DNA of 64,000 bases from Blastococcus sp. TF02A-26 (GCF_003319125.1 NZ_QOHG01000009.1:120564-184563); one strand, 5' to 3'; numbered from the stretch's first letter, positions 50,356-59,496 are shown. The notes: generated by a model from the letters alone, not told the origin. Translations and numbers: made by a program.

Positions 50356-51045
50356 GTGATCGAATTGCAACACGTCACCAAGATCTACCCGGCCAGCGCG
50401 CGGCCGGCCCTCGATGACGTGTCCACCGAGATCGACAAGGGTGAGTTCGTCTTCCTCATCGGGTCGTCCGGTTCGGGCAAGTCGACGTTCCTCCGGCTGC
50501 TGCTGAAGGAGGACGACCCCACCAAGGGCACGGTCACCGTGAACGGCAAGACGCTCAACACCATGAGCAAGTGGAACGTCCCGAAGCTGCGCCGCACGAT
50601 GGGCTGCGTCTTCCAGGACTTCCGGCTGCTGCGCAACCGCACCGTGGAGCAGAACGTCGCCTTCGCGCTCGAGGTCATCAACAAGCCGCAGCGCACGATC
50701 AAGCGCGTCGTCCCCGAGGTGCTGGAGATGGTCGGCCTCGAGGGCAAGGCCAACCGGCTGCCCGGTGAGCTCTCCGGTGGTGAGCAGCAGCGGGTCGCGA
50801 TCGCCCGCGCGTTCGTCAACCGGCCGCTGGTGCTGCTCGCCGACGAGCCCACCGGCAACCTCGACCCGGAGACCAGCGAGGGGATCATGCTGCTGCTGGA
50901 GCGGATCAACCGCACCGGCACCACGGTGATCATGGCGACGCACGACTACCACATCGTCGACTCGATGCGCCGGCGCGTGATCGAGCTCAACGGGGGCGTC
51001 ATCACCCGCGACCAGTCGCGCGGGGTCTACGGGGTCGGCCGCTGA
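50356..51045 (+). CDS. ftsE: Cell division ATP-binding protein FtsE
   Basis: A 229-aa ABC ATPase that works with FtsX to control septal peptidoglycan hydrolases. Walker [19 protein letters not shown]-loop CVFQDFRLL, signature [19 protein letters not shown], Walker [13 protein letters not shown] and the switch His in ATHDYHIVD are all present. [20 protein letters not shown] is the typical FtsE start. GTG 50356 probably opens a leaderless mRNA. ftsX follows 44 bp downstream. Confidence 0.96.
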   Translation: MIELQHVTKIYPASARPALDDVSTEIDKGEFVFLIGSSGSGKSTFLRLLLKEDDPTKGTVTVNGKTLNTMSKWNVPKLRRTMGCVFQDFRLLRNRTVEQNVAFALEVINKPQRTIKRVVPEVLEMVGLEGKANRLPGELSGGEQQRVAIARAFVNRPLVLLADEPTGNLDPETSEGIMLLLERINRTGTTVIMATHDYHIVDSMRRRVIELNGGVITRDQSRGVYGVGR

Positions 51046-51089
51046 GCCGCGGCCTCCCGACCCCCGACTGAACTCAGAACAGGGAATCC

Positions 51090-51983
51090 ATGCGCGTCAA
51101 CTTCGTCCTGTCCGAGGTGGCCACCGGGCTCCGTCGCAACCTGACCATGACGGTCGCGATGATCCTGACGACGGCCATCTCGCTCGGTCTCATGGGCACC
51201 GGCCTGCTCATCGCCGGGATGATCTCCGACATGAAGGAGATCTACTACGACAAGGTCCAGGTCTCCATCTTCCTCGAGGACGACGTCACCGAGGAGCAGC
51301 GTGCCGCCGTCGAGACGCGCCTGCAGGAACTGCAGTCCGACGGCGAGGTGAAGAGCTACCTGTACGAGTCGAAGGAGGACGCGTACGAGCGCTTCCAGCA
51401 GCAGTTCAGCCAGCAGCCCGAACTGGTCCAGAACACCCCGGCCGACGCGCTGCCCGAGAGCTTCCGCGTCGAGCTGGTCAACCCCGAGCGCTACGACGTC
51501 ATCGCCGCGGAGTTCCCCGACGCGACCGACGGCGTGGACCAGGTGCGCGACGAGGGCGACTTCCTCGACCGGTTGTTCAGCCTGCTCAACGGCGCCCGGA
51601 ACGCCACCATCGCCGTCGCGGTGGTGCAGGCGCTCGCGGCACTGCTGCTGATCTCCAACACCATCCAGCTGGCGGCGTTCAACCGTCGCAACGAGACCAA
51701 CATCATGCGGCTGGTCGGCGCCTCCCGCTGGTACACCCAGCTGCCGTTCATCCTCGAGGCCGCGCTGGCCGGTCTCATCGGTGCGCTGCTCGCGATCGGC
51801 GGCCTGGTGGTCACCAAGCTGCTGTTCGTCGACAAGGCGCTGGCCAGCCCGATCAAGGCGGGCATCATCCCGCCGGTCGACTGGAGCGCCATCCTCACGA
51901 TCAGCCCGATCATCGCCGCCGCCGGCGTCGGGCTGGCCGCGATCGCCGCCTACGTGACGCTGCGGTTGTACGTGCGGCTGTAG
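51090..51983 (+). CDS. ftsX: Cell division protein FtsX
   Basis: A 297-aa membrane partner of FtsE. The first helix (about residues 20-45) is followed by an extracellular domain (about 45-165) with KVQVSIFLEDDVTEEQ and SEYYLYE-like segments, then three helices (about 172-195, 220-245 and 265-290). NETNIMRLVGASRWYTQLPF is the conserved cytoplasmic coupling loop that contacts FtsE. Start is ATG 51090 with GGGAAT upstream. Confidence 0.95.
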   Translation: MRVNFVLSEVATGLRRNLTMTVAMILTTAISLGLMGTGLLIAGMISDMKEIYYDKVQVSIFLEDDVTEEQRAAVETRLQELQSDGEVKSYLYESKEDAYERFQQQFSQQPELVQNTPADALPESFRVELVNPERYDVIAAEFPDATDGVDQVRDEGDFLDRLFSLLNGARNATIAVAVVQALAALLLISNTIQLAAFNRRNETNIMRLVGASRWYTQLPFILEAALAGLIGALLAIGGLVVTKLLFVDKALASPIKAGIIPPVDWSAILTISPIIAAAGVGLAAIAAYVTLRLYVRL

Positions 51984-52010
51984 CGCCGCGGACCCCCCCC
52001 GCCCTCCCGA

Positions 52011-52027
52011 CGAGATCGGCGATCTCG
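52011..52027. terminator. CGAGATC dyad between ftsX and smpB
   Basis: CGAGATC-GGC-GATCTCG, a perfect 7-bp inverted repeat 27 bp after the ftsX stop and 19 bp before the smpB -10 box. It could end the ftsEX transcript or be an operator of smpB. Confidence 0.4.
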
Positions 52028-52045
52028 GCGTGAGGGGTGGCCAAG

Positions 52046-52051
52046 TAACCT
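52046..52051 (+). promoter_or_regulatory. Putative leaderless -10 box (TAACCT) of smpB
   Basis: TAACCT ends 6 nt before ATG 52058. The run TGGGGGG between them could also act as a weak ribosome site. Confidence 0.4.
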
Positions 52052-52057
52052 GGGGGG

Positions 52058-52534
52058 ATGCCGCGGGAGAAGGGCCAGAAGTACATCGCCCAGAACAAGA
52101 AGGCGCGGCACGACTACTCGATCCTCGACACCTTCGAGGTGGGCCTCGTGCTCACCGGCACGGAGGTCAAGAGCCTGCGGGCCGGCCGTGCCTCGCTGGT
52201 CGACGGCTTCGCCAGCATCGACGACGGCGAGGTGTGGCTGCAGCACGTCCACATCCCCGAGTACACCGAGGGCACCTGGACCAACCACGCCCCGCGGCGC
52301 AAGCGCAAGGTGCTCATGCACCGCTCGGAGATCGACAAGCTGATCGGCAAGACCAAGGAGGGCGGGCTCACGCTCGTCCCGCTGGACATGTACTTCAAGG
52401 ACGGCAAGGTCAAGGCCACCCTCGCCCTGGCACGGGGCAAGAAGAGCTACGACAAGCGCCACGACCTCGCCGAGCGCGACTCGCGCCGCGAGATCCAGAA
52501 GGCGTTCGGGCGCTACGTGAAGGGACGGCGTTGA
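52058..52534 (+). CDS. smpB: SsrA-binding protein SmpB
   Basis: A 158-aa trans-translation factor that delivers tmRNA to stalled ribosomes. [59 protein letters not shown] and [20 protein letters not shown] are diagnostic. The C-terminal tail [10 protein letters not shown]...[18 protein letters not shown] is intact. Its partner RNA ssrA is encoded 8.6 kb downstream in the same window. Start is ATG 52058. The next gene begins at TTG 52531, overlapping its stop (TTGA). Confidence 0.97.
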   Translation: MPREKGQKYIAQNKKARHDYSILDTFEVGLVLTGTEVKSLRAGRASLVDGFASIDDGEVWLQHVHIPEYTEGTWTNHAPRRKRKVLMHRSEIDKLIGKTKEGGLTLVPLDMYFKDGKVKATLALARGKKSYDKRHDLAERDSRREIQKAFGRYVKGRR

Positions 52535-53454
52535 GGGGCATCGCGTACGACGAGTTCGGGGGCCCCGAGGTCCTGACGCTGCGCGACGACCTGCCCGATC
52601 CGCCGGTCGGCCCCGACACCGTGCTCGTGCGGGTGCACGCCGCGGGCGTCAACCCGGTCGACATGGGCATCCGGGCCGGCGGCCTGCGGTCGTTCTTCCC
52701 GCACCGCTTCCCGATCGTCCCGGGCTGGGACGTCGCCGGCGTGGTCGAGGCGGCCGGGCCCGCGGTGGTCGACTTCGCGCCCGGTGACGAGGTGTTCGGC
52801 TACGTCCGCCGGGACGACGTCCAGTGGGGGACCCAGGCCGAGTTCGTGCCGGCGCCCCAGCGCTGCCTGGCGCACAAGCCGGCGTCGCTGTCGTTCGCCG
52901 AGGCCGGGGCGCTGCCGCTGGCCGGGCTGACCGCCTACCAGGCCCTGACCGAGGCGCTCGAGGTCGGCGAGGGCGACCGCGTGCTCGTGCACCGGGCCGC
53001 GGGCGGGGTCGGCTTCAACGCCGTCCAGATCGCCGTCGCCCTGGGCGCCCACGTGATCGGCACCGCCGGCCCGCGCAACCACGGCTTCCTCCGCGAGGCC
53101 GGCGTGGCCGAGTGCATCGACTACTCCGTCGGGCCGATCAGCGAGCAGCTGACCGAGCCGGTGGACGCCGTCCTCGACCTGATCGGCGGCGACGCGCTCA
53201 CCGACGCGCCGGCGCAGCTCCGCGAGGGCGGCCGGCTGGCCAGCGTGGTGGACCCCGCGGTGCGCGACCTCGGCGGCCGCTACGTCTTCGTGCGCCCCGA
53301 GCGGCACGACCTCGAGGAGCTCGGCCGGATGGCCGACGCCGGGCAGCTCCGGGTGCCCATCGCCAAGGCCTTCCCGCTGGAGCAGACGGCGCAGGCCCAG
53401 CAGCTGGTGGCCGAGGGGCACGTGCGCGGCAAGGTCGTCGTCACCCTCCGGTGA
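52531..53454 (+). CDS. Zinc-type/quinone oxidoreductase-like alcohol dehydrogenase
   Basis: A 307-aa MDR-superfamily NADPH oxidoreductase of the quinone-oxidoreductase type. [20 protein letters not shown] opens it, [16 protein letters not shown] and [14 protein letters not shown] follow, and the nucleotide site reads [23 protein letters not shown]. No Zn ligand cysteines are evident. The substrate is unknown. TTG 52531 is chosen because it overlaps the smpB stop and has AAGGGA 7 nt upstream. The next GNAT gene overlaps its stop (GTGA). Confidence 0.85.
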   Translation: MRGIAYDEFGGPEVLTLRDDLPDPPVGPDTVLVRVHAAGVNPVDMGIRAGGLRSFFPHRFPIVPGWDVAGVVEAAGPAVVDFAPGDEVFGYVRRDDVQWGTQAEFVPAPQRCLAHKPASLSFAEAGALPLAGLTAYQALTEALEVGEGDRVLVHRAAGGVGFNAVQIAVALGAHVIGTAGPRNHGFLREAGVAECIDYSVGPISEQLTEPVDAVLDLIGGDALTDAPAQLREGGRLASVVDPAVRDLGGRYVFVRPERHDLEELGRMADAGQLRVPIAKAFPLEQTAQAQQLVAEGHVRGKVVVTLR

Positions 53455-54143
53455 GCCAGCACGTACTGGACCGGCCCGCGTGGTCGGCGCTGACCGGCCC
53501 GCACGCGCACTTCGCCGAACGGCGCGGGGACGTGCTCCGCTACCCGGCGGACGTCACCCCGTTCCTCGGCATGCCCTCGTCGGCTCCGTCCGCCCAGGAC
53601 TGGGCCGACGCCGCGGCCCTGGTGGGTCCCGGCGGTCTGGTGCCGCTCGCCGGCCTGACCGGACCCCCACCCGAGGGCTGGGAGCGGGAGTTCCGCGCGC
53701 CCGGTGTGCAGCTGGTGGACGACGGCGTCGACGCGGCCCCGGACGACGAGGCCGTCCGGCTGACCGTCGCCGACGTCCCGGAGATGCTCGCGCTGGTGGG
53801 GCGCACCCGCCCCGGCCCGTTCCTGCCGCGGACCATCGAGCTGGGCACCTATCTCGGCCTCCGGGACGGGGACGGCGCGCTCGTCGCGATGGCGGGCGAG
53901 CGGCTGCACCCGCCGGGCTGGACCGAGATCAGCGCCGTCTGCACCGATCCGTCGGCCCGCGGCCGCGGCCTGGCGACCCGGCTGGTCCGGGCGCTCGCGC
54001 ACGGCATCCGCGCGCGCGGGGAGACCCCGTTCCTGCACTCCGCCGCCGACAACTCGAACGCGATCCGGCTGTACGAGGAGCTGGGCTTCCGGCTCCGGCG
54101 GGACGTCACCTTCGCCGCCGCCCGGGTGCCCGCCGCGAACTAG
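53451..54143 (+). CDS. GNAT-family N-acetyltransferase
   Basis: A 230-aa protein. Residues 1-110 form an N-terminal domain without recognised motif, and the C-terminal GNAT domain has the acetyl-CoA loop ISAVCTDPSARGRGLATRLV (about 165-185), followed by TPFLHSAADNSNAIRLYEEL. The acceptor is unknown. Start GTG 53451 overlaps the upstream oxidoreductase stop. Its TAG stop is part of the TAGTGT hexamer upstream of the next gene. Confidence 0.83.
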   Translation: MSQHVLDRPAWSALTGPHAHFAERRGDVLRYPADVTPFLGMPSSAPSAQDWADAAALVGPGGLVPLAGLTGPPPEGWEREFRAPGVQLVDDGVDAAPDDEAVRLTVADVPEMLALVGRTRPGPFLPRTIELGTYLGLRDGDGALVAMAGERLHPPGWTEISAVCTDPSARGRGLATRLVRALAHGIRARGETPFLHSAADNSNAIRLYEELGFRLRRDVTFAAARVPAAN

Positions 54144-54146
54144 TGT
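54141..54146 (+). promoter_or_regulatory. Putative leaderless -10 box (TAGTGT) of the amidohydrolase gene
   Basis: TAGTGT ends 7 nt before GTG 54154, and its first three bases are the stop codon of the GNAT gene. No Shine-Dalgarno site is present before the GTG. Confidence 0.4.
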
Positions 54147-54153
54147 CGGTCCC

Positions 54154-55044
54154 GTGGTGGCACCCCCGGCCGACGACGCCGACGTCCCGCGGTACTGGCG
54201 GGAGCTCGGCCTCCCCGGGCTGGTCGACGTGCACGTGCACTTCCTGCCCGAGCGGGTGCAGGCCAAGGTCTGGTCGTACTTCGCGCACGCCGAGGAGCAC
54301 TACGGCACGGCCTGGCCGATCACCTACGCAGCCTCGGTCGAGGAGCGGCTGGCCGTGCTGGACCGGCTCGGCGTCCGGGCCTTCTCGACGCTGCCGTACC
54401 CGCACCGGCCCGGCATGGCCGCCTGGCTGAACGACTGGTCGTCCGAGTTCGCCGACGCCCACCCGCAGGTGCTGCGGTCGGCGACCTTCTACCCCGAGCC
54501 CCAGGCGCCGGCCTACGTCGCCGAGGCGCTCGACCGGGGCGTGCAGGTGTTCAAGGTGCACGTGCAGGTCGGCGCGTTCGACCCACGCGACCCGCTGCTG
54601 GACCCGGTGTGGGGCCGGCTGGCCGAGACCGGCACGCCGGTGGTCATCCACTGCGGCTCCGGTCCGCTGGCCGGTGAGCACACCGGGCCGGAGCCGATGG
54701 AGGGCCTGCTCGATCGGCACCCGCGGCTGCAACTGGTGATCGCCCACCTCGGGATGCCCGAGTACCGCGAGTTCCTCGACCTGGCCGAGCGCTTCGAGCG
54801 GGTGCACCTGGACACCACGATGTTCGCCACCGACTTCACCGAGCGGTTGATGCCCTTCGACCCCGCCGACCTGCCCCGGCTGGCGGCGCTGCGGGAGAAG
54901 GTGCTGCTCGGGTCGGACTTCCCGGCCATCCCGTACCCCTACGCCCATCAGCTCGCGGCCCTGGACCGGCTGGGGCTGGGGGAGGAGTGGCTGCGCGCCG
55001 TCCTGTGGCACAACGGCGCCCGGCTCTTCAGCATCGAGGCGTGA
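54154..55044 (+). CDS. Amidohydrolase-family (metal-dependent TIM-barrel) protein
   Basis: A 296-aa protein of the amidohydrolase-2/ACMSD type. Metal-ligand motif VDVHVHFLPE (His pair, about residue 25), then VFKVHVQVG, VVIHCGSGPLAG (His, about 168), VIAHLGMPEY (His) and the final Asp in LLGSDFPAIPYPY are in the expected order. It is probably a decarboxylase or hydrolase of a small cyclic or dicarboxylic substrate. Start is GTG 54154. The VOC gene overlaps its stop. Confidence 0.83.
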   Translation: MVAPPADDADVPRYWRELGLPGLVDVHVHFLPERVQAKVWSYFAHAEEHYGTAWPITYAASVEERLAVLDRLGVRAFSTLPYPHRPGMAAWLNDWSSEFADAHPQVLRSATFYPEPQAPAYVAEALDRGVQVFKVHVQVGAFDPRDPLLDPVWGRLAETGTPVVIHCGSGPLAGEHTGPEPMEGLLDRHPRLQLVIAHLGMPEYREFLDLAERFERVHLDTTMFATDFTERLMPFDPADLPRLAALREKVLLGSDFPAIPYPYAHQLAALDRLGLGEEWLRAVLWHNGARLFSIEA

Positions 55045-55421
55045 CCCCGCCGATCCGCCTCACCGCCGCCGTCCTCGGCACCCCCGACCCGCGCGGCCTG
55101 GCCCGCTTCTACCGGGACCTGCTCGGCTGGCCGATCCGCGATGACACCGACGACTGGGCGACCCTGCGCCCCGGGGACGGGCCCGGGCTGTCCTTCCAGC
55201 TGGAGCGCGACCACGTCCCGCCGGTCTGGCCGCCGGAGCCGGGCACCCAGCAGATGCAGACCCACCTCGACTTCGAGGTCGACGACCTCGCCGCGGCCTG
55301 CGCGCACGCCGAGGGGATCGGCGCCCGGCCGATCGGCGGGTACACCGACGCGGACGAGGACGTCGCCGTCTTCGCCGACCCCGCCGGGCACCCCTTCTGC
55401 CTCTTCGTCTCCTTCTCGTGA
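55041..55421 (+). CDS. VOC (glyoxalase/bleomycin-resistance) family protein
   Basis: A 126-aa metal-binding-fold protein with two beta-alpha-beta-beta-beta units. LAGVLGTPDP-like TAAVLGTPDPRGLARFYRDL starts the first, and QMQTHLDFEVDDLAAACAHA with VFADPAGHPFCLFVSF ends the second. The HLDFEV and GHPFCL segments are typical of this subgroup. Function is unknown. GTG 55041 overlaps the amidohydrolase stop, and the next gene overlaps its end. Confidence 0.86.
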   Translation: MTPPIRLTAAVLGTPDPRGLARFYRDLLGWPIRDDTDDWATLRPGDGPGLSFQLERDHVPPVWPPEPGTQQMQTHLDFEVDDLAAACAHAEGIGARPIGGYTDADEDVAVFADPAGHPFCLFVSFS

Positions 55422-56389
55422 GCGCGCTCACCACCCGCCCGCTGACCCTCGACGACGCCCCGGCCGCCGCGGAACTCCTGGCCGCCGCCGAGCCGGTCGA
55501 CGACACCGGTGAGCACGAGGACGCCGCCGACCTCGCCGAGTGGTGGGGCGGCGAGCTGGTCGACCTCGAGCGCGACGGCCGGGCGGTGTGCACCGACGAC
55601 GGCCGGCTGGTGGGCTGGGCGACGTCGATCGTCTCGCCCGGTGTCCGCGACGCCCTCCGCGTCTGGGTGGAGGGCCGGGTGCACCCGGAGCACCGCGGGC
55701 AGGGGATCGGCGGTCGGCTGCTGGACTGGCAGGTCGACCGCGGAGCGCAGCAGCACGCCGCCCTGGAGCCGGCCGCTCCCGCCCGCCTGGTGGCCCACGT
55801 GCACCCCGCCATGGGTGCGCTGGAGACCCTGGTGCGGCGGCGCGGGTTCGCGCCCGAGCGCTACTACGCGGTGATGCGCCGCGGCCTGGACGACCTGCCG
55901 GAACCTCGGCCGGTGGCCGGCGTCGACGTCGTCCCGTTCGCCGCGGACCGCGACGACGAGGTGCGTCGCGCGCACAACGCCTCGTTCACCGAGCACCACG
56001 GCTCGGTGGAGCGCGACGAGGTGGCCTGGCGCAGCTGGTTCACCGGCCAGCGGGCCTTCCGGCCGGACCTGTCGGTGCTCGCCCTCTCCGGCGGCGCGGT
56101 CGTCGGCTACGTGCTGGCGTACGAGTACGACGCCGACACGCAGGCCACCGGCGTCCGGGAGGTCCGGCTCGGGCAGATCGGCGTGCTTCCGGCCGCCCGC
56201 GGTGGGGGCGTCGCGACGGCGGCGATCGCCGCGACCCTCCGGACGGCGGCCGCGGCCGGCTGCACCCGGGCCTCGCTCGACGTCGACACCGAGAACACCA
56301 CCGGCGCGTTCGGGCTCTACGAGCGGCTCGGCTTCCGCACCGACCGCACGTGGACCTCGTGGGCCCTGGCCCTCCCGCCGCTGCCCTAG
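55418..56389 (+). CDS. Tandem GNAT-domain acetyltransferase
   Basis: A 323-aa protein with two GNAT domains. The first has VHPEHRGQGIGGRLLDWQVD (about 87-107) and the second GVLPAARGGGVATAAIAATL with LDVDTENTTGAFGLYERLGF (about 285-310). The two-domain size and layout resemble MshD (mycothiol synthase), but the sequence does not let me assign it. The start GTG 55418 overlaps the VOC gene. Its TAG stop is followed at once by a perfect palindrome. Confidence 0.82.
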   Translation: MSALTTRPLTLDDAPAAAELLAAAEPVDDTGEHEDAADLAEWWGGELVDLERDGRAVCTDDGRLVGWATSIVSPGVRDALRVWVEGRVHPEHRGQGIGGRLLDWQVDRGAQQHAALEPAAPARLVAHVHPAMGALETLVRRRGFAPERYYAVMRRGLDDLPEPRPVAGVDVVPFAADRDDEVRRAHNASFTEHHGSVERDEVAWRSWFTGQRAFRPDLSVLALSGGAVVGYVLAYEYDADTQATGVREVRLGQIGVLPAARGGGVATAAIAATLRTAAAAGCTRASLDVDTENTTGAFGLYERLGFRTDRTWTSWALALPPLP

Positions 56390-56412
56390 AGCACTTCGCG
56401 CGCGAAGTGCTC
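56389..56412. terminator. 24-bp perfect palindrome after the tandem-GNAT gene
   Basis: GAGCACTTCGCG-CGCGAAGTGCTC begins on the last base of the TAG stop codon. It probably ends the smpB-to-GNAT transcript. It also lies 14 bp before the next -10 box, so an operator role is possible. Confidence 0.6.
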
Positions 56413-56426
56413 CAGGGCCCCGCCAG

Positions 56427-56432
56427 TAGGGT
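56427..56432 (+). promoter_or_regulatory. Putative leaderless -10 box (TAGGGT) of the SCO6745-like gene
   Basis: TAGGGT ends 7 nt before ATG 56440, with no ribosome binding site between them. Confidence 0.45.
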
Positions 56433-56439
56433 GCGGCGC

Positions 56440-57315
56440 ATGGTCAGCGTCGATCAGTCCGCACCCGCCGTCGATCCCACCCTCGCCAGCCGGGCGCACC
56501 GGGCGACCGAGCCGCTGCACAACCACCTGTACTTCGCTCCCGAGCAGGACGAGTACCTCACCGCCGTCGGCATCCGCCCCGGCCGGATGTGCTACTTCGC
56601 CGGGCGCGCGGCCCCGATGGGCGCCGTCGGCCCCGGCGTCGTGACCGCGACCTTCTACAACTTCTCGCCGACCCTCGTCGCCCGGCTCATCCCGCGCGCC
56701 TGGACTCTGGCGAGCCCCGAGCAGGTCGTCGCCGCCCGGCTGGACGCGGCCCGCGCCTCGCTCACCCGCCTGCTCGGGGACGCCGCGACCTCCCCGGAGA
56801 TCGAGGAGCTGGCCGGGCTGCTGCGCGAGGCGTGCTCGGCGCTGACGCCCGAGGGGCGCCCGCTCTACGCCGGCCACGCCGACCAGGCCTGGCCCGAGGA
56901 GCCGCTGCTGCAGGTCTGGCACGGCGCGACGCTGCTGCGCGAGCACCGCGGGGACGGCCACATCGCCGTCCTCGTCCGGCACGGGTTGTCGGGCATCGAG
57001 GCGCTGCAGAGCCACTCGGCCACCGGGCGCGGCTTCACCCCGGCCGCCGCCCAGGCGCTGCGCGGGTACACCGACGAGGAGTGGTCGGCCGCCGCCGCGC
57101 GCCTGGCCGAGCGCGGCCTCGTCGTCGACGGCGACCTGACCGAGGCCGGTCAGCAGCTGCGGGCGCAGATCGAGGCCGAGACCGACGCGCTCGCCGTCGA
57201 GCCGTGGGCGCACCTGGGCGCCGAGCGGACCGCGCGGGTCGTCGAGCTGGGCAAGCCGCTGTCGGCCCGGATCGCCGCGGCCGGCGCCTACCCGGACGGC
57301 GTCTTCGGCAAGTGA
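56440..57315 (+). CDS. SCO6745-family (SalK-like) protein
   Basis: A 291-aa soluble protein of the actinobacterial SCO6745 family. TEPLHNHLYFAPEQDEYLTA, GRMCYFAGRAAPMGAVGPGV, TATFYNFSPTLVARLIPRAW, LLQVWHGATLLREHRGDGHI and a C-terminal winged-helix-like part EEWSAAAARLAERGLVVDGD are its marks. Members are often called HTH-type or MarR-like, but the function is not established. ATG 56440 probably opens a leaderless mRNA. The next gene overlaps its stop (GTGA). Confidence 0.8.
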   Translation: MVSVDQSAPAVDPTLASRAHRATEPLHNHLYFAPEQDEYLTAVGIRPGRMCYFAGRAAPMGAVGPGVVTATFYNFSPTLVARLIPRAWTLASPEQVVAARLDAARASLTRLLGDAATSPEIEELAGLLREACSALTPEGRPLYAGHADQAWPEEPLLQVWHGATLLREHRGDGHIAVLVRHGLSGIEALQSHSATGRGFTPAAAQALRGYTDEEWSAAAARLAERGLVVDGDLTEAGQQLRAQIEAETDALAVEPWAHLGAERTARVVELGKPLSARIAAAGAYPDGVFGK

Positions 57316-57839
57316 GCCGACGCCTGCCCGGGGCGGACGACGACGGCCCGGTCGCCGAGCTGGTCCGCCGGCGCCGCGGCGGGGAGCTCAGCGACCTGGA
57401 CCGCCTGCTCCTGCACAGCCCACCCGTCGCGGAGGGGTGGAACGCGCTGCTCGGCGCACTGCGGTCGGGCACCACGCTGGCCGCCGACCTGCGTGAGCTG
57501 GTGGTGCTGCGGATCGCCGTCCTCAACGACGCGGCGTTCGAGTGGGCGGCGCACGAGCCGATCGCACGGCGTGCCGGCCTGACCGAGGCGCAGCTGGCCG
57601 CCCTGCGCCGGCCCGACGCCGCGGGGGAGTGGACGGCGGTGCAGGCCGCCGTCCTCGCGTTCACCGACGCGTCCACGCGCGATGTCGCCGTGCCCGACGC
57701 GGTGTTCGCCGCGGCGCGGGAGCACCTCGACGACCGGCAGGTGGTCGAGCTGACCGCGCTGGTCGGCGGCTACGCGATGGTGTCCCGCTTCCTGGTGGCG
57801 CTGCAGGTCCCGCCGCCACCGGGCGAGGTCTCGGGCTGA
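57312..57839 (+). CDS. Carboxymuconolactone decarboxylase-family protein
   Basis: A 175-aa all-helical protein. LREWVVLRIAVLNDAAFEWAA-like residues (ELVVLRIAVLNDAAFEWAAH, about 58-77) with the HEPIARRAGLTEAQLAAL helix match the CMD/AhpD fold. The active-site CxxC of AhpD peroxidases is missing, so it belongs to the Cys-less branch. Start is GTG 57312, coupled to the SCO6745-like gene. It is followed 46 bp later by the DASS transporter gene. Confidence 0.82.
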   Translation: MSRRLPGADDDGPVAELVRRRRGGELSDLDRLLLHSPPVAEGWNALLGALRSGTTLAADLRELVVLRIAVLNDAAFEWAAHEPIARRAGLTEAQLAALRRPDAAGEWTAVQAAVLAFTDASTRDVAVPDAVFAAAREHLDDRQVVELTALVGGYAMVSRFLVALQVPPPPGEVSG

Positions 57840-57885
57840 GATCCGACGCGATCTGGGCCACACTCGGCGCCGGAGGTGGCCACCA

Positions 57886-59496
57886 GTGACCGCGACGGAG
57901 TCCCAGGCCGGCAAGCCGGCCCGCACCGACGTCGACGCCGCCTTCCGGGGCAGCGCGACCTACCGGAGCCTCGGCGAGCAGCAGCTGAGCCCGGCGGAGG
58001 AACGCTTCGAGAAGGGCCGGCGCACCGTCGGCCTCTTCCTCGCCCCGGTGGTGAGCGTGGTCTTCGCGCTGCTGCCGCTCGACCTCCCCAGCGACCAGCA
58101 GCTGCTGGGTGCCGTGCTGCTCGGGGTCATCGTCCTGTGGATCACCGAGCCGGTGCCCATCCCGATCGGTGGACTGATCGGCGTCGGGGCGATCGTCGTC
58201 CTCGGGGTCGTCCCGGCCGACGACGCGCTGAGCCCGTTCGGGTCGACGACGGTGTTCACCTTCATCGGCGCGTTCATCCTGGCCGCCGCGATGCTCAAGC
58301 ACGGCGTGGCGCGGCGCTTCGCGATGTTCATCCTGTCGCTGAAGTGGGTCGGCACCTCCACCGCACGCGTGGTCATCGCCTTCGGCCTGATCACCTGCCT
58401 GCTCTCGGCGTTCGTGTCCAACACCGCCACCGTCGCGATGCTGCTGCCGACCGCGCTGGGCATCCTCACCGTGATCGCCAAGCTCCTGCAGGACAAGGAG
58501 CTGGTGAAGCCCGACTTCGACCCGCTGCGGCTGCGCATCGGCACCGCGCTGATGCTGATGCTGGCCTACGGGGCGAGCGTCGGCGGCCTGATCACCCCGG
58601 TCGGCACGCCGCCCAACCTCATCGGCCGCGGGCTCATCGAGGAGGCAACCGGGGAGCGCATCGGCTTCCTGGACTGGATGCTCATGGCGCTGCCCATCTG
58701 CGCGCTGATGTTCGTCGCGCTGGCGCTGGTGCTGCTGCTGCTCAACAAGCCGGAGATCAAGCGCATCGAGGGCGTCGCCGAGTACATCGAGCAGGAGCGC
58801 GCGCAGATCGGACCGTTCTCCACGGCCGAGCGCAACACCCTCATCGCGTTCGGCGTCACCGTGTCGCTGTGGATCTTCCCCGGCGTCATCGCGCTGGTCG
58901 CCGGCACCGACTCCGAGCTCTACACGACCATCAGCGACCGGCTGGACGAGGGCATCGTCGCGGTGCTCGGCGCCTCGCTGCTGTTCCTGCTGCCGACGGA
59001 CTGGAAGCGGCGGGAGTTCACGCTCAACTGGTCTGACGCCGCGACGATCGACTGGGGCACGATCGTGCTCTTCGGGACCGGGATCATCTTCGGCTCGCTG
59101 CTGGCCGACACGGGCCTGGCCGAGACGATCGGCAACAGCTCGGCGGACTGGCTCGGCCTGACCAGCACGTTCGCCATCACGGTCTTCGCGGTGATCCTGG
59201 CGATCATCATCTCGGAGACGACCAGCAACACCGCCTCGGCGGCGGTCGTCGTCCCGATCATCATCCCGGTGGCGGCCGCGGCGGGAATCGACCCGTTCGT
59301 CCCGGCGCTCGCGGCGACCTTCGCCGCCTCGTTCGGCTTCATGCTGCCGGTGTCGACGCCGCAGAACGCGATCGCCTACGGCTCCGGCGTCGTGCCGATC
59401 ACCAAGATGATCCGGTCCGGGATCAGTTTCGACGTCCTGGGCGCGCTCTTGATCGTCGTCCTGCTGCCGCCGCTCATCTCGCTCGTCCTGCGCTGA
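57886..59496 (+). CDS. SLC13/DASS-family anion transporter
   Basis: A 536-aa transporter for di- or tricarboxylates or other anions, probably Na+-coupled. About eleven helices are seen. The two SNT motifs are AFVSNTATVAMLLPTALG (about 178) and SETTSNTASAAVVVPIIIPV (about 444), and conserved loops include GASVGGLITPVGTPPNLIGR and MLPVSTPQNAIAYGSG. The substrate cannot be read. The N-terminal 45 residues are cytoplasmic. Start is GTG 57886 with GGAGGTGG upstream. Confidence 0.9.
   Translation: MTATESQAGKPARTDVDAAFRGSATYRSLGEQQLSPAEERFEKGRRTVGLFLAPVVSVVFALLPLDLPSDQQLLGAVLLGVIVLWITEPVPIPIGGLIGVGAIVVLGVVPADDALSPFGSTTVFTFIGAFILAAAMLKHGVARRFAMFILSLKWVGTSTARVVIAFGLITCLLSAFVSNTATVAMLLPTALGILTVIAKLLQDKELVKPDFDPLRLRIGTALMLMLAYGASVGGLITPVGTPPNLIGRGLIEEATGERIGFLDWMLMALPICALMFVALALVLLLLNKPEIKRIEGVAEYIEQERAQIGPFSTAERNTLIAFGVTVSLWIFPGVIALVAGTDSELYTTISDRLDEGIVAVLGASLLFLLPTDWKRREFTLNWSDAATIDWGTIVLFGTGIIFGSLLADTGLAETIGNSSADWLGLTSTFAITVFAVILAIIISETTSNTASAAVVVPIIIPVAAAAGIDPFVPALAATFAASFGFMLPVSTPQNAIAYGSGVVPITKMIRSGISFDVLGALLIVVLLPPLISLVLR

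Noticed and set aside
55418..56389. Mycothiol synthase mshD
   Set aside because: Two GNAT domains and the length fit, but no mycothiol genes are adjacent and I cannot distinguish it from other tandem GNAT proteins by eye.
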